From: Excoecaria cochinchinensis
Lineage: Eukaryota > Streptophyta > Magnoliopsida > Malpighiales > Euphorbiaceae
Assembly: GCA_947683425.1 (NCBI GenBank)
Contig: CANTUQ010000101.1
Location: forward strand, 31,643,001-31,707,000
Reading direction: 5' to 3'
Length of the DNA: 64,000 nucleotides
Numbering within the stretch: the first letter of the stretch is position 1; each line of letters starts with the position of its first letter. Below the pieces are notes generated by a model. The model was not told the DNA's origin, searched no databases, and worked only from the letters and a program-made list of their open reading frames with translations. Made by a program: the position numbers and the translations under genes. This document shows, piece after piece, positions 43,786 to 55,876 of this stretch.

Positions 43786-46379
43786 ATGAGTGTAGTGTTT
43801 CAGCAGCTGGCCTTCCCATCCTACCTTAACAATATATCTAGAAATGGCCTCAATTTCGACAGTATTCCCGATTTGCAGGGTAGATTGGCGTTTTGTTATC
43901 CAAAAGTCGGGTCAAGTAGATTTCTTCCTCATGCTTCCTCTTCTTCTGCATCAGTCAGCGGCTCTGGTATCAACTCTCATTTCCTCTATTTTCCATATTT
44001 CGCCTTTTTCATGTGATCTGTGCTAGTTGTAAGAGAACTTGTTTGCCCCTATTTCAATCACCAGAGCAGTGGTTGGATCCTAAAACACAGCCCAGAAAGA
44101 AGAGAATAGCTGGCATTGATCAAGAAGAATTATTGGACCCTACGCTTTTGGCTGATCCTGATAGCTGCTTTTGTGAGTTTAATGGGGTACACATACACCA
44201 CAAAGTATACAGTGCTGAATCACGGATACACACTGATTCTCAACTTCTTCACAAGATTGGCCTTCCTATCATCTTATTACATGGGTTTGGGGCCTCCGTT
44301 TTCTCTTGGAGCCGAGTTATGAAGCGCTTGGCGCAAGTCACTGCCTCCAAAGTTCTTGCCTTTGATAGACCTGCCTTTGGATTGACCTCCAGGGTTTCAT
44401 CCAACGACGCAAAACCATTGAATCCATACTCCATGGCCTTTTCTGTCCTTGCGACCTTGTATTTCATTGATTTCTTGACAGCTGACAAGGCAATTCTAGT
44501 GGGGTATGCTACTATTTCCATTTCTATAATAATCTGCAATTTGTACAAGATTTATGGTGTCGATCATCCTTTTCTACTTCATTTGAAGGTATTATATTAC
44601 ATATTCATATATGTAATGCTGGCTGCTTGTGTGCAGCCTGCAGGTTGCCGTTGTCGTGCGATGTTTGTATTTAATTATTGACTAAGTCAGCAGATTTAGT
44701 CTGATCATATATGGCAATTTAAGAGTTATATTAGTTTTACTTTCTTTCACTTATTTGTAATGTACTGTTGCTCCATCTCTATTTTCTCAAAACTTTGAGC
44801 AATCTGATAGTATTTTTAATTTTGACCTGCCAGACATTCTGCTGGTTCTCTTGTAGCTGTCAATTCGTATTTTGAGGCTCCAGAAAGAATTGCAGCTCTA
44901 ATACTGGTTGCGCCAGCAATAATTGCCCCTGGCTTTGTTCATAAGGTTGCGGAAAGAGATCAAGAGGGAAGAGGTACCCATACTACAATAGATGGATCAA
45001 ATTCAAATATTGTCAGGAAACGATTTACCAAACTTTTGGAGATTATGTCAAAGCTCACAGCAGTCACTATTCAGGCAGTAATGCAAATGGTTAAGGGAAT
45101 GATCGGCATGCTTAATTCTTTGTACAAGAAAGTGCTGTCAGCTATTTTGCGCTCTATGTTTGGTGTGATGCTGGTATGTGCCTTTTCGTTTATAGAAAAT
45201 CTCAGTAATTGATCAGCGTAATACTGCAGTTATCAACTATGCTTTTTGATTTATACTCCAAAGGGAAGAAAAAGACCGTAGTATCTAATTTCCGTTCATC
45301 TTACTATTGGATGATTCAGTTGACTCTTTAGGCCTGTCAAGTTGAAATATTAAATACTGGTTATCGTTGAAAATTTATTTAAATGTTTGTGGTGAGGCAT
45401 TGTAGGTTGTCGGTAATAATCTTCCCTTCATGTCTTAAGTCACATTGAGCTTACTTTTATGCGTCGAGTTGAATTGCTGGCTCTTAGCAGTTCTCTTGCA
45501 ATATATTTCTGTATGGAATGTAGCTAATAATGCAGATTTTAAAATTGATTTGCTCTTGCATATAGGATACAAAATGATCTATTTGCAATGCTTTCTTTTT
45601 GATGAGGACTTGGCTATGTGATTATCAGATGAGGATTTTAATCGATAAATTTGGTATAGCAGCAGTGAAGAATGCATGGTACAACTCACATGAAGTCACT
45701 GAACATGTTCTAGATGGTTATACAAAGGTATCTAGTTTTATTATCCATCAAAATATGGGATAGCTTGAGCATTATTTTAGTCTTTACTCGCATTGCTTAT
45801 TTGGCTTTACCTATAAATGCAGCCTCTACGGGCTAAGGGCTGGGATAAGGCTCTGGCAGAGTTCACAGCAGCAACTCTTGCAAGTGATGAGTCTGAATCG
45901 AAACCGGCACTTTCAAAAAGGCTTCATGAAATCACGTGCCCTGGTACTAATACAATCATTATTTTATAGATCCATCAAATAGTTCCACAAATAAGGTCAT
46001 GAACAATTTTTGCTGTCAACTCTTTTTTTTTTTATAATTTTTATTTTAATGTCATCTAGCTTCAACATTTAGTTTAAGTTTGTTATCCTATTATCTCTCC
46101 TCGTATTAAGTTTAACTGATAGAATGTAATGGTGATCCTTGTCATTTTCTTGATGGCACCACAGTTCTGATTGTCACTGGCGACAATGATCGAATTGTTC
46201 CTTCTTGGAATACTAAGAGACTTTCAAATGCCATACCTGGATCTCACCTTGAAGTAATTAAGCAGTGTGGCCATTTGCCTCATGAAGAGAAAGTGGAAGA
46301 ATTTGTATCTGTAATAGAGAATTTTTTGCATAAAGCTTTTGGTGATTCAGTGGAAGTATCTCAAACAGCAATCAATTAA
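43786..46379 (+). CDS. Alpha/beta hydrolase, probably plastid-targeted
   Basis: Hydrolase of the group containing Arabidopsis At1g80280. Six exons: 43786-43966, 44065-44503, 44834-45173, 45629-45727, 45823-45943, 46165-46379, giving 464 residues. The N-terminus (MSVVFQQLAFPSYLNNIS to SSSSASVSGS) is Ser-rich and poor in acids, like a chloroplast transit peptide. The core has the oxyanion segment LLHGFGAS, nucleophile elbow GHSAGS with Ser209, Asp402 in TGDNDRIVP and His430 in CGHLPHEE, a full catalytic triad. RRIAGID-type sequence (KKRIAGIDQEELLDP) and ADPDSCFCEFNGVHIHHKVY mark the subfamily. The cap region (about 250-330) is rich in Met and Lys. Substrate unknown. Confidence 0.92.
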
Positions 46380-46739
46380 AATTTGCAACCAAACCACACC
46401 GTTCATGTATACTTGTGTTCAAAAAACTTATTTGTAGAGCAGATAAGCAGAACAACCGATGGAATATAGGTGAAAGCTTATTTTAAACTCATGCTTGCTA
46501 TACTTCCCAGTTATGCCTTTTTGTGGCTTTACATTGATTGCAAGTGAATTGCAACTATATAATCTAGTGTTTAAAGGAAATATTTCGCTCATTTTTTGGT
46601 AACTACAATCACTGGCCCTGGTGTGTATCCTGTAAAACATGGAATATTGCGAGCTTTCAATAATGTTATAACAAGCTCTTATTATCTCGTATTATTAGTT
46701 TGTGAAATGAGTACCGAGAATCTGTCGACACTGTACAGG

Positions 46740-46899
46740 AATTCATAGGCTCCATGTATCAGAAAGGGGGATCTGTCGACACTGTAAGACTAGGATCTGG
46801 TAAGCTTGCAGGGATACTGAATTCATAGCCTCCATGTATCAGAAAGGGGGATCTGTCGACACTGTAAGACTAGGATCTGGTAGGCTTGCAGGGATACTA
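46740..46899. repeat. 80-bp tandem duplication across the C2 gene stop codon
   Basis: Unit 46740-46819 is followed directly by 46820-46899, which differs at only a few positions (for example TAAGCTTG against TAGGCTTG). The second copy encodes, on the minus strand, the last residues IPASLPDPSLTVSTDPPF and the stop at 46839; the first lies in the 3'UTR. A partial third trace (AATCTGTCGACACTGTACAG) lies just to the left, ending at 46738. Confidence 0.9.
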
Positions 46900-47980
46900 A
46901 ATCCCGACATGAAGTCATCACCAAAAATCACAGCACCTGCAGCAAGAGCCCCAGCACCAGCACCAACGCCAACACCCACTAAACCAGGTCTTGCATCCCG
47001 TCCAGGTGCTGCTACAGATGATGGCATGTTAATATAATCTGAGTTTGGGAGAAAAGTGGGTAGATAACCTACATTGGAAGGCGGCGGTGGGGGCGGAGGA
47101 GTGCGTGGTGGATGATAACTTGGTCCAGCAGCTGCTGGCGGATGACTTGGTCCACCCATTGATGGATTAGAGTAATTTGTAGTGTATGACATCGGATGAG
47201 CGTATTCCAAATTTGATGGTTGATTTTCTGGCCGTCGTGGTGGAGCAAGAGGCAGCTCTGAGGGATAGGCCTGCAATGGACCCCCCTTGGAAGACAATGC
47301 GATATTATCGCCGTGATTCATCAAAACAAATTCTCCCTCATTTCCTGTATAAGAGAAGTTGGTTAATGACCAACTTCATGTACCAAAAGGTAAACTATTT
47401 TTTTGACAAATAATTGTGGTCAACAATAATCTGGATCGAGGTGCAATTTTGTATTCTTCAAACAAAGGAAAAATTAGCTATCGAGAACAAGAAATTAAGC
47501 AATAAAAAAATTAGCTGTCTGTAGTTTACCTGCATATGGACTTGGCTCTCCCCTGTCCTCTGAGATACGAATTGAAATATCTACAAACCCCTGTGGTTTA
47601 TTGGAATTTTTTTTGCGCAGTTGATAGCTCCCCACTTCTTCTTTTCCAGGACGTGAGGCCTCTGTGTTCTTGCTATACTTTGCCAGGAATTCTTTCAAGA
47701 CAACAGTTGCAGTTCCTTGAAGTCTTTCTCTGAGGAAAATGGGCTCTCTGCTGTAGACTTCAACGTGGAGTGTCATACTTTCAAAGTTTGAATCCTCAAC
47801 CAAAGCAGCAAACTTGGTCTTCCATACAGGATTTGAATTCCCAGAGGCATCTACTTTCGTGCAATATCTGTTGTGAGGATCAATCCACCCAACTGCAAAC
47901 CACTGAAGCTTCCAAAGCGAAGAAGTTCTTCGCAGTCCACGAGCAGAAATCAAGCAAACTTCAACCCAAGTTTTGCCCAT
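46839..47980 (-). CDS. C2-domain protein with proline-rich tail
   Basis: Small C2 protein of the plant BAP/SRC2-like kind. Exons 47980-47530 and 47344-46839 give 318 residues. The C2 domain fills about residues 4-140: VEVCLISARGLRRTSSLWKL, WIDPHNRYCTKVDASGNSNP, VWKTKFAALVED, and LHVEVYSREPIF. Few of the usual calcium-binding aspartates are present, so calcium-dependent membrane binding is uncertain. The tail has PPPPPPP near 250 and then a glycine/alanine-rich hydrophobic stretch GLVGVGVGAGAGALAAGAVI that could sit at or in a membrane, as in SRC2 proteins. The stop codon lies within a tandemly duplicated unit. Confidence 0.88.
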
Positions 47981-48863
47981 ATCAGGCTACTGAGAGAAGA
48001 AACAAAGAGGAGAAACAAGAGATGGTAGATGGTTACAATAACATGTTCCCGTGCGCCTTTACTTTTCACAAAGTTGATCTGCAAAAGCCAAATAGAAGGT
48101 AATTGGCTTTATTCACAAGACTACTTTACTTTTGGGGAGAGCAAATTCTAATGCCTAAGCGTAAGAAGGGCATTTGTCAAAAAGCATAATTAAAGGGGGC
48201 AATAGATAAAAGTGGAGGACAGATGGGCAAGAATATATGTACAGCAAGACATCGCGAAAGTCCTATTTGACACCTAAAATTGACTAAAGTAGTCAGGCAG
48301 GCAGTGAGCCTGCATACATGTAGTCACAACCTATGCAAGTTTTGGTGCCAATCAAACCATGATATGCCCATAGACACAAATATTTTACACCAGCTATAAA
48401 ACCATGTCCATTTGTGTTTTCTGAATCAACTTTTGAAACAGATTATCATTTTTTTTTTGCAACCGAATAAAAATCCATCAGGTGGTACCCGAACTCAAAA
48501 AGCGCACAAATGTTTCTAACTAATAATAAAAGAAACAAATGTAGAAATGGCATAGCAGGAATGTGCTCATGTCAACAACCACCGGCATTCATCTACCAAT
48601 AATTAAAATCCAAAAGGGTGATAATTTTGCATCCTTAATAAGACAGTTGAAGGAACGACGTTGAATAAGTCTGATCTGGTTACAAGGAAGTGAATGAGCA
48701 TTGAAAATCACAGGTTCAACCTCTCGGTTCACTCTCTTGCTATCTTTCCATTCTTAGAAGCTGTTTCAACTGCTACCTATATCTTGATGTCAATACTTGA
48801 ACTTTCTTTCCCTCTTTCCCTCCGATTCTTTGCATACTTAGAATTCTCCCACGTCATAATCTT
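47981..48863. other. Intergenic between C2 gene and GNAT gene
   Basis: Presumed leader and promoter of the minus-strand C2 gene and 3' flank of the GNAT gene. No gene seen. Confidence 0.5.
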
Positions 48864-50713
48864 CTAAGGTTCAGAGGGCATTCTAAGTGGTGGAGCTAGC
48901 AAAAGTTTTCGACCTGCACATTTAACCATCTGGTCACCTTTGGTGCAAGTTGAAACGGTCCTTGTATACATCATTGTAGTGGAACCCAGCATGTCATCTC
49001 CAAAACCACATGCTTTGAAGAACAACCTAACAAAAGATCAGATCCAGAACAACGTTACTAGCTAAGCTTTACACATATAGGAGTATAAGCATCACCAAGA
49101 AAATACATTTGCATTGCACTTAATGAAAAGGAAAAAAATCATAGTCGAGGGATGCACAACAAGATATGATAAACCATAAACAAGGCGCGTAACAGAAAAG
49201 GGAACTTTATTAAAACTCTTTGGCTTCTATGTGTTGGTCATAGATCTAAAATTACCTCTCATTAGCAGAGCATAGGGCTGCAATATCATATATATCTCCA
49301 TTTGTAAGCATTCTGGAAAGAGAGAAAGCACGAATGTCATACTCCAGCCACCACAAACATAAGATCGTCAAAATAATATGATATGAGATATTTCTAAGCG
49401 ATCTGGAATAGCTGGATAAACAAAATCAAGGTATCTTTAATTAAAACCATGAGCTGAGTAATATCAAATTGAACAAATTTGAACGTGTTGATACAAACAT
49501 TAATGATAGAATCAAGGAAGTTCAAACAAAAATGGGATCTTTTCAAACATATTTATGATGGATAAGATCTTTTCACCCCCGGAATAGAACACTACTAACC
49601 TTATCAATCTTTTAACTATTATCTTCCCGATTCCCATCCGCTGTAATGAAGGTAGAACCTGGGAGGCACTGAAACATAATTATATAAAGACAAGATGAAG
49701 TTAACTATCTGGCTGAAGGCACAAAGCTTAGCAACCAAGCTACATTACATCCTGTAGCGTATTACAAAAAGAGTACAATAAGAAACGAAATCTTTAGATT
49801 TGACGAATTGCAGAATAAGAAACCCCTAATGCAACTGGCGAAGGCGAACAACATAGAGACTCCACAAAAGCACCATGATCTTTAGCCATTAGTCCTAGTC
49901 TCTCCACCCACAGGAAAAATGTAAAAAGCTTATAAGAATACGACCTAGCAGTTTTGAAAGATTTAGCAAGATGGAACTTATGTGAAATATAATCGAGCAA
50001 ACTTGCTCACCAAAAAGCCAGAAGCTCTTGGATTATTAAGATAATGAATAGCATCCGGGACCAGTACCACACTTTCAAGTTCCACCAAAATGGGTCATAA
50101 GAGTGAAAAGCAGTAAGTAAAAGGCAAAATCTTCTAACAATTGGGACTCATTGAAGAGGGGAAAAAAATAGTTCCTTTCAAGTACCATGACATCGTAGAT
50201 GGAAGCGGTCAATCCGAAATCAGAGACTGCGCGGCCAAAGCCCACTAGTTGGGCGTTGGGAGGAGAAACCACGGACAGAGGCGTCACTGTCCGCAACAAA
50301 TCTCCCAAACCCATCAGAGAAGAAGCAAGAAAGTCTTTTTTTTTAGGTTCAGGATCCTTATTATCAACAGCATCTTCCCGTGAATTGCAGAAGACGGAGA
50401 CAAGAACAGAGCTGTGAGAGAGAGCAACACGAAGCTTCTTTAAATCAACCGCTACTACAATCTTTCCGTTGCGGTCTATCTCTGGGAATCGATGGCACGA
50501 ATGGTTGCATTTGGTGTAGAGCTCTCTTAGCTCCTGAGGGTTAATATGAGATGGATTTGTGGAAATGAAAACGGGTATTCTTCTGGTTTTCAACTTTGAT
50601 AACCCATTATTTTCATAATGACCCTTTTTGGTTATCCACCTTATTTCCATGGTCTTGCTGACATATCCTCCACCACAACTCTTCATCGGCAAGGCCACGG
50701 CAGCCACCTCCAT
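48864..50713 (-). CDS. GCN5-related N-acetyltransferase, plastid-type GNAT
   Basis: Acetyl-CoA-dependent acetyltransferase resembling Arabidopsis At1g24040 and related plastid GNATs that acetylate protein N-termini and lysines. Four exons: 50713-50186, 49658-49600, 49312-49256, 49026-48864, giving 268 residues. The N-terminus (MEVAAVALPMKSCGGGYVSK) could be a transit peptide. RELYTKCNHSCHRFPEID, LRVALSHSSVLVSVFC and LVGFGRAVSDFGLTASIYDV precede the acetyl-CoA loop SLQRMGIGKIIVKRLIR (about 180-196), then NGDIYDIAALCSANER and LFFKACGFGDDMLGSTTMMY. The C-terminal extension after YTRTVS runs about 35 residues further and is not conserved in homologues I recall, so the stop assignment is less sure. 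Three small exons make the model sensitive to splice-site choice. Confidence 0.85.
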
Positions 50714-52123
50714 CTTTCGCTGCCTTCTCTCAATAGAGGGATGATGGACATTTGCCTATATCCATCAGTGGATAATATGAATTGTTACGTGTTGAACATC
50801 TAATTATCTTCTATCACACCTCGATGTGGATTATTCAATCCAAATATTCTTTCTTTTTAGTTTTTATTGCCAGGGATCCATAGGCTTTATGCTCGAAGCA
50901 ATGTTATTTTGATATTTTCGTACCATTAAGCTCCATTAATTCATATTGAAAATGTTTGTAAATTTTTTCAATCTTAGCTGATTTTTTGTTCCAGTAAGCT
51001 GCTGTATTAAATATTTAATTATGGAGCTTTTTTTATCTATTGATTTATTTTTATTTTATATTTATACTATAATATTTTTTTAAATAAATTATAATAATTT
51101 TTTAATTATTTACATCAGTAATTTTTTATAAATAATAATAACAAAAACATATCAAATGTGTACGTAAACCAATAATAATATTATATAAGAAAACATATAG
51201 TATACATTTAATTAGGGGTGAGCATAAATCGATTAACAGGTCCATGAATCTAAAAAAGTCAGTTCATTAATATTGATTTTGAAAAAATATTAACTATTAA
51301 TCAATCCGTCACTATTAGTTAATCAGTCAATCGATTTCTGATTTTCGGACCGATTAACCAATATTTTTTTGGTTAACCACTACAATTATAAAATTTATTC
51401 ATAAATAAAATTAAAATGTTCAACATATTTAAAAATTAAAACTTATCCAATATAATATAACATTATTGTTATTAAAATAAACGTGTTTGATGGACATAAG
51501 TAACTTTATTTTTAAGAATTAAGATTTAATGAGTAAATAAATTAATCTGATTACCTCTAATTAGATGAATGGTTATATTTACTAACTACTAATTAAAAAA
51601 ACAAACTTCAAAACTTCAAAATAATTAGTATAACAAAGAAAAAAAAGGGCAGCAAAAATAATTAAAAATGCAAAGTTATTAAAATAAATCAATCGTCTAA
51701 TAGAACTCTTTTCTTTTATTTTTTAACTTGAGACACATTATTTTCACATATACTAAAAATTTTAATTTTTTTAAATTATTAAAAATTTTAGTAAATATAT
51801 TTAAATTATATAACTTTTTGAATATATTATGATTTTCATTCATGAAAAATTGATAAATCAAGAAATAATAAGAAATATTAAATATGGACATATTGAACAA
51901 TTAATACATTAACTAAAATGTCTTTAAAAAAAACTAAAATGAAATTGAAATATATTTTAAAGTAAATAAAAATTAAAGTAATAAATAATTAAATATGAAA
52001 TAAAAAAAATAAAAAAATTGTAATAAAAAGAGAGAAATATTGAAATAAAGTTAATAAATTGTAAGTATGATCATGTTTCGGTTTGGTTAACTGGTTCACA
52101 AGAAAAAAAAATCAGTTCATTAG
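50714..52123. other. Very AT-rich intergenic region, likely old repeat
   Basis: No gene. AAAAAAGTCAGTTCATTA (about 51257) recurs in similar form at about 52105, and GATTAACAGG/GGTTAACTGG motifs occur near both, suggesting a degraded transposon with related termini into whose right end the gypsy element inserted. Too degraded to classify. Confidence 0.4.
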
Positions 52124-52590
52124 TGATAACACAGCAAATACCATTTGCTCTAAGGCCCATTCAGCCGGCCCACTCAACTGGCAAGACCCAAGGCCTATCA
52201 ACCACAGGTAGCAGACACGAGCTCCTAGGCAGCGCACAAGCCCGATCGGCTGATGTGACCACCAGTCCCATCAGCCGCCTGACACAAGGCAGCGCCCATG
52301 CCTACCACCTGCTCCTTGTCATGTCGCCGAATACCTACTCTGACAGCCAGTAATCACACCCCAGGCACTCAAGTGTCCCTCAACTATCTCATATAAATAG
52401 CCCATCAAACGATGGCTCCAGGTATTGAATCCAAGACTTTCTATCTCTAAAGCACTTTCTCTCTCTAAGCTACTAACTTAAGTTTCGGAGTGCTAAAGCC
52501 TGGTCCGACCGGGCTCCTCTTATTGCAGGTTTCTCTCATCCGATCGGATCGCTTTCTCTCCTACAGATAAAAACTTTATCGGCTTTATCA
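52124..52590 (+). repeat. 5' LTR of a Ty3/gypsy element
   Basis: 467 bp bounded by TGATAA and TTATCA, a short inverted terminal repeat. A TATA box (CATATAAATAGC) lies near 52391. The sequence is clearly more GC-rich than its surroundings. It is followed at once by a primer-binding-type sequence. Confidence 0.85.
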
Positions 52591-52610
52591 TTTGGTGCTT
52601 TCGTTGAGAG
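52591..52610 (+). other. Primer-binding site of the gypsy element
   Basis: TTTGGTGCTTTCGTTGAGAG abuts the LTR end, at the position of a minus-strand primer site. The tRNA was not identified with certainty. Confidence 0.65.
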
Positions 52611-55600
52611 ATGACAAACTCAAGATCCAATGAGAATACAGTTCCCATGGACCTCGACCATGACGACAACGCTCGTGCCATATCAGGCACCTCGAGAAGG
52701 AGGGAAGGGCCCTCCAGGTCCCCCATGAGGGCCAACCTCCTTCCCGAATTCAATGACGCCGCTACGAGGCGACCAGAGGACACCCCCATCACTGTGAGGG
52801 ACATGCGCGCTATTCTCAGTGATTTCACAAAAAGCATTGTCCAAACCCTTAAGAAGGGTAAGATGCCAGTCGCTTCTGAAAGAGCCCAGGAGGATTACCT
52901 CGCCGGCGAAGACTTCAGGAGGAATAGGAACCGGGGAATAATCATTAATGAGCCGCGAGCCCAGGAAACTCGAAAGAGCGCGGTCAGGGCCCTGGAAAGA
53001 AGAGGCAAGGGGAAGCAGGTGATGTCCGCGAACAGGGGGTCCCCCTATTCTAGCAGGGCCACCACTCCCGCTGTAAGGGATGACTTGTCCCACATGTGCA
53101 CTCCTAGCCGCAACCCTGCGCGAAAGAACAACAACGAGTCCACCGCCACGACCTTGAGTAAGGAGGACCAATGGCTTAAGTAGAAGCTCAAGCAGTTTCG
53201 TTTCTTCGTGCCCAAGAAAGGCGCATTCGAAGGAAACACATGTGGGAACACTGCCTCCCCATTCTGCAGGGAAATCACTGACGCCGAGCTCCCTCCCAGG
53301 TGGAGAGACGTGGTTATGGAAAGGTACACAGGTAGGACAGACCCTACCACTCACTTGGCTGAGTACTTGACCAAAGTTCAGGTCTATACCTACGACGAAC
53401 GGATAGCCTGCAAGGTCTTCCCTACCACTTTGGGAGGAGATACGTTGACATGGTTCCATGACCTGCCTCTGGGATCCATTACGTCGTTCAGACAGCTAAA
53501 GGAGCTGTTCACCACGAGGTTTATCGTGCAAACACGTGCACCTAAGACGGTGAACGACTTGTGCAACCTTTACCAGAGGACCGATGAAAGTCTGCGAGAC
53601 TACATCGATAGATTCCAGGCTACCATGTCTGAAGTAAGAAACGTTAGTGTAGAAATGGCGACCAACGCCTCAACTGGGGGCATCACCGACCGCCCGCTCT
53701 TCGAGTCACTCACAACAAGACCCCCATCCAGTTTCGCTGAGCTCATGGAGAGGGCCAGGCAGCACATCCAACTGGATGATGCCCTTAGGTCCAACAGAGG
53801 AAGAAGGACCAGCGTCCTGGACCATTTGCAATATCCGGACAGCCGCTCCTCTAAAGGCCAGGATGGAGCAGCCAGTTCCAGAAATTCAGGCCAGACGAAA
53901 GGGCCAAGGAGAGATCGGTCTACGCGTTCAGACGATCAGCCTGAAAGAACGTTCACCTCTCTCAACGCCACCCCGACCGCGGTGCTGATGCATATAAAAG
54001 AGAAGCACCGCCGAGTAAATTGGCCCAGGGACTTGTCCGAAAGGAGCAGGGCAGTGAGGGATACGAGTAAATACTGCGAATTTCACAGAGACGTCGGTCA
54101 TTTAACCGACGAGTGCACTTCGCTCAAGAGGGAGATCGAGAGGCTGATACGCCGTGGAGCCCTCAGGAAGTTTATAGGCCCGGCCAGAGGGGATGAACCC
54201 TGTAGACAGCCGAAACCTCGAAGGGACGACCCTGACAGACGATGATGAGTGCAGGAATCCCAGAAATGCCGACCCGAGCAGGCCCTATGCCGGGGTTATA
54301 AATGTGATCACCGGAGGGTCATCCTACGGAGAGGATCTCCCCAAGAAAGGGAAAGGGAAAGGCGTCTACCTCTCCCGCCAGGCCGAGCAGCCTGCCTCAG
54401 TCACCATTTCTAGCGAAAACGCACGAGACGTCCTATTTCCTCACGAAGACGCTCTCGTTGTAAGAGCTCGGATTAATAATTTCAATGTGAAAAGAATTCT
54501 GGTGGACAATGGCAGTGCTGTCAACGTCCTAACTCTCCAGGCTTACAAAGCCATGGGTCTCGATTGGAGAGCTGAAACCGAATGCCACACCTCTGATCGG
54601 ACTGGGCAACGCCACTATCCCGGTGGCAGGATCGGTGGAGCTCTTTGTCGAGCTAGGCCAAGAAGCAGTAGCTCACGCCTGTAAGGTAATTTTCATAGTC
54701 ATCGACATGACATTTGCCTATAATGCTATCTTTGGCAGGCCATTGCTCTTCCAGACCGGAGCCGTGACTTCCATCCGCTACATGGTGATGAAAATCCCAA
54801 CAGCAGGTGGCATCGCCATTTTGAGAGGCGACCAAAAGGTGTCCCGAGAGGCTTATGTAACGATGATAAAGCAGCAGTGGGAGGCGATGGTCGTAGAGCC
54901 CGGCCTCGAGCAGCCAGAAAAGGCAGAAAGGCCCAGGATGGACCCTGCTGAGGAGACCAAAACGAAGGCGCTGAATAAAGGGAAAAACGTTCAGGTCGGG
55001 ACCAGCATGAGTAAAGAAACAGAAGATGCTATTATGCAGGTCTTGACGATAAATCAAGCGACCTTCGCTTGGAAGCCAGAAGACATCCCTGGCATAGACC
55101 CCAGTGTGATCACCCACAAATTGAATGTGGATCCAAACTATCCTCCGGTCCGGCAAAAGCTAAGGAGGCATGCACCCGACCGGAGGAGGTTCATTTCAGA
55201 GGAGGTGGATAGGCTACTCAAGACCGGAACGATCCGAGAGGTAGACTACCCCGACTGGCTTGATAATGTGGTTTTAGTCAAGAAAAAGTCTGGCAAGCTA
55301 CGAATGTGTGTGGACTTCACCGACCTCAATAAGGCGTGTCCCAAAGACAACTATCCCTTGCCCAGCATAGACCAGTTGGTCGACGCCACCGCAGGCCACG
55401 CCATCTACTCTCTCCTCGATGCATATGCCGGCTACCACCAGATCTTGATGTGGCTCCTAGACCAAGAGAAAATCAGCTTCATTACAGACGACGGGACCTT
55501 TTGTTATAAGGTAATGCCGTTCGGACTGAAGAATGCCGGGGCCACATATCAACGCCTCATGAACAAGATCTTCAAAGACCAGATCGGCCAGAATGTCGAG

Positions 55601-55876
55601 GTCTACGTTGATGACATGATTATCAAAAGCCGAAGCCCCGAGCAACACCCCGCCGATCTGGCAAAAGTTTTTAACACTCTGAACAGATTCCAGATGAAGC
55701 TCAATCCCGAGAAATGTGTTTTCGGAGTTCCGTCAGGAAAATTCTTAGGATTCCTGGTCTCACAAAGAGGGATTGAAGCTAATCCGGAAAAAATAAAAGC
55801 TGTCATCGAGATGCAACCCCCCAGGAACATAAAAGACGTCCAAAAGCTGAACGGAAGGATAATTACATATCGTTGA
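52611..55876 (+). pseudogene. Gypsy gag-pol remnant
   Basis: The gag starts at 52611 (MTNSRSNENTVPMDLDHDD), is cut by TAG at 53181-53183, and resumes in the same frame through the retrotransposon gag domain (VFPTTLGGDTLTWFHDLPLG, TRFIVQTRAP) to a knuckle-like CEFHRDVGHLTDEC and a stop at 54245. A frameshift between 54193 and 54245 leads to the protease segment (VKRILVDNGSAVNVL, with DNGS at the usual DG/DTG site). A second frameshift near 54565-54623 leads to the reverse transcriptase: KLRMCVDFTDLNKACPKDNY, VMPFGLKNAGATYQRLMN and the catalytic VYVDDMIIKS. It ends at 55876 in unrelated sequence (ITYR) after KLNGRI. The remaining frame is open for 417 codons, which suggests moderate age. Confidence 0.9.

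Larger units (their letters stand above)
52124..55862 (+). mobile_element. Ty3/gypsy retrotransposon, decayed and 3'-truncated
   Basis: Contains 5' LTR, primer-binding site, gag, protease and most of reverse transcriptase; sequence stops matching after LNGRI near 55862. RNase H, integrase and the 3' LTR are absent. The coding region has one in-frame stop and two frameshifts, so it is not autonomous. Confidence 0.92.

Noticed and set aside
49794..50000. 68-codon minus-strand frame inside the GNAT gene
   Set aside because: Falls in the intron between exon 1 and the short exon 49658-49600; it does not continue the acetyltransferase fold.
52683..53459. 258-codon minus-strand frame
   Set aside because: Antisense of the gypsy gag; GC-rich sequence makes long chance frames likely and no family is recognisable.
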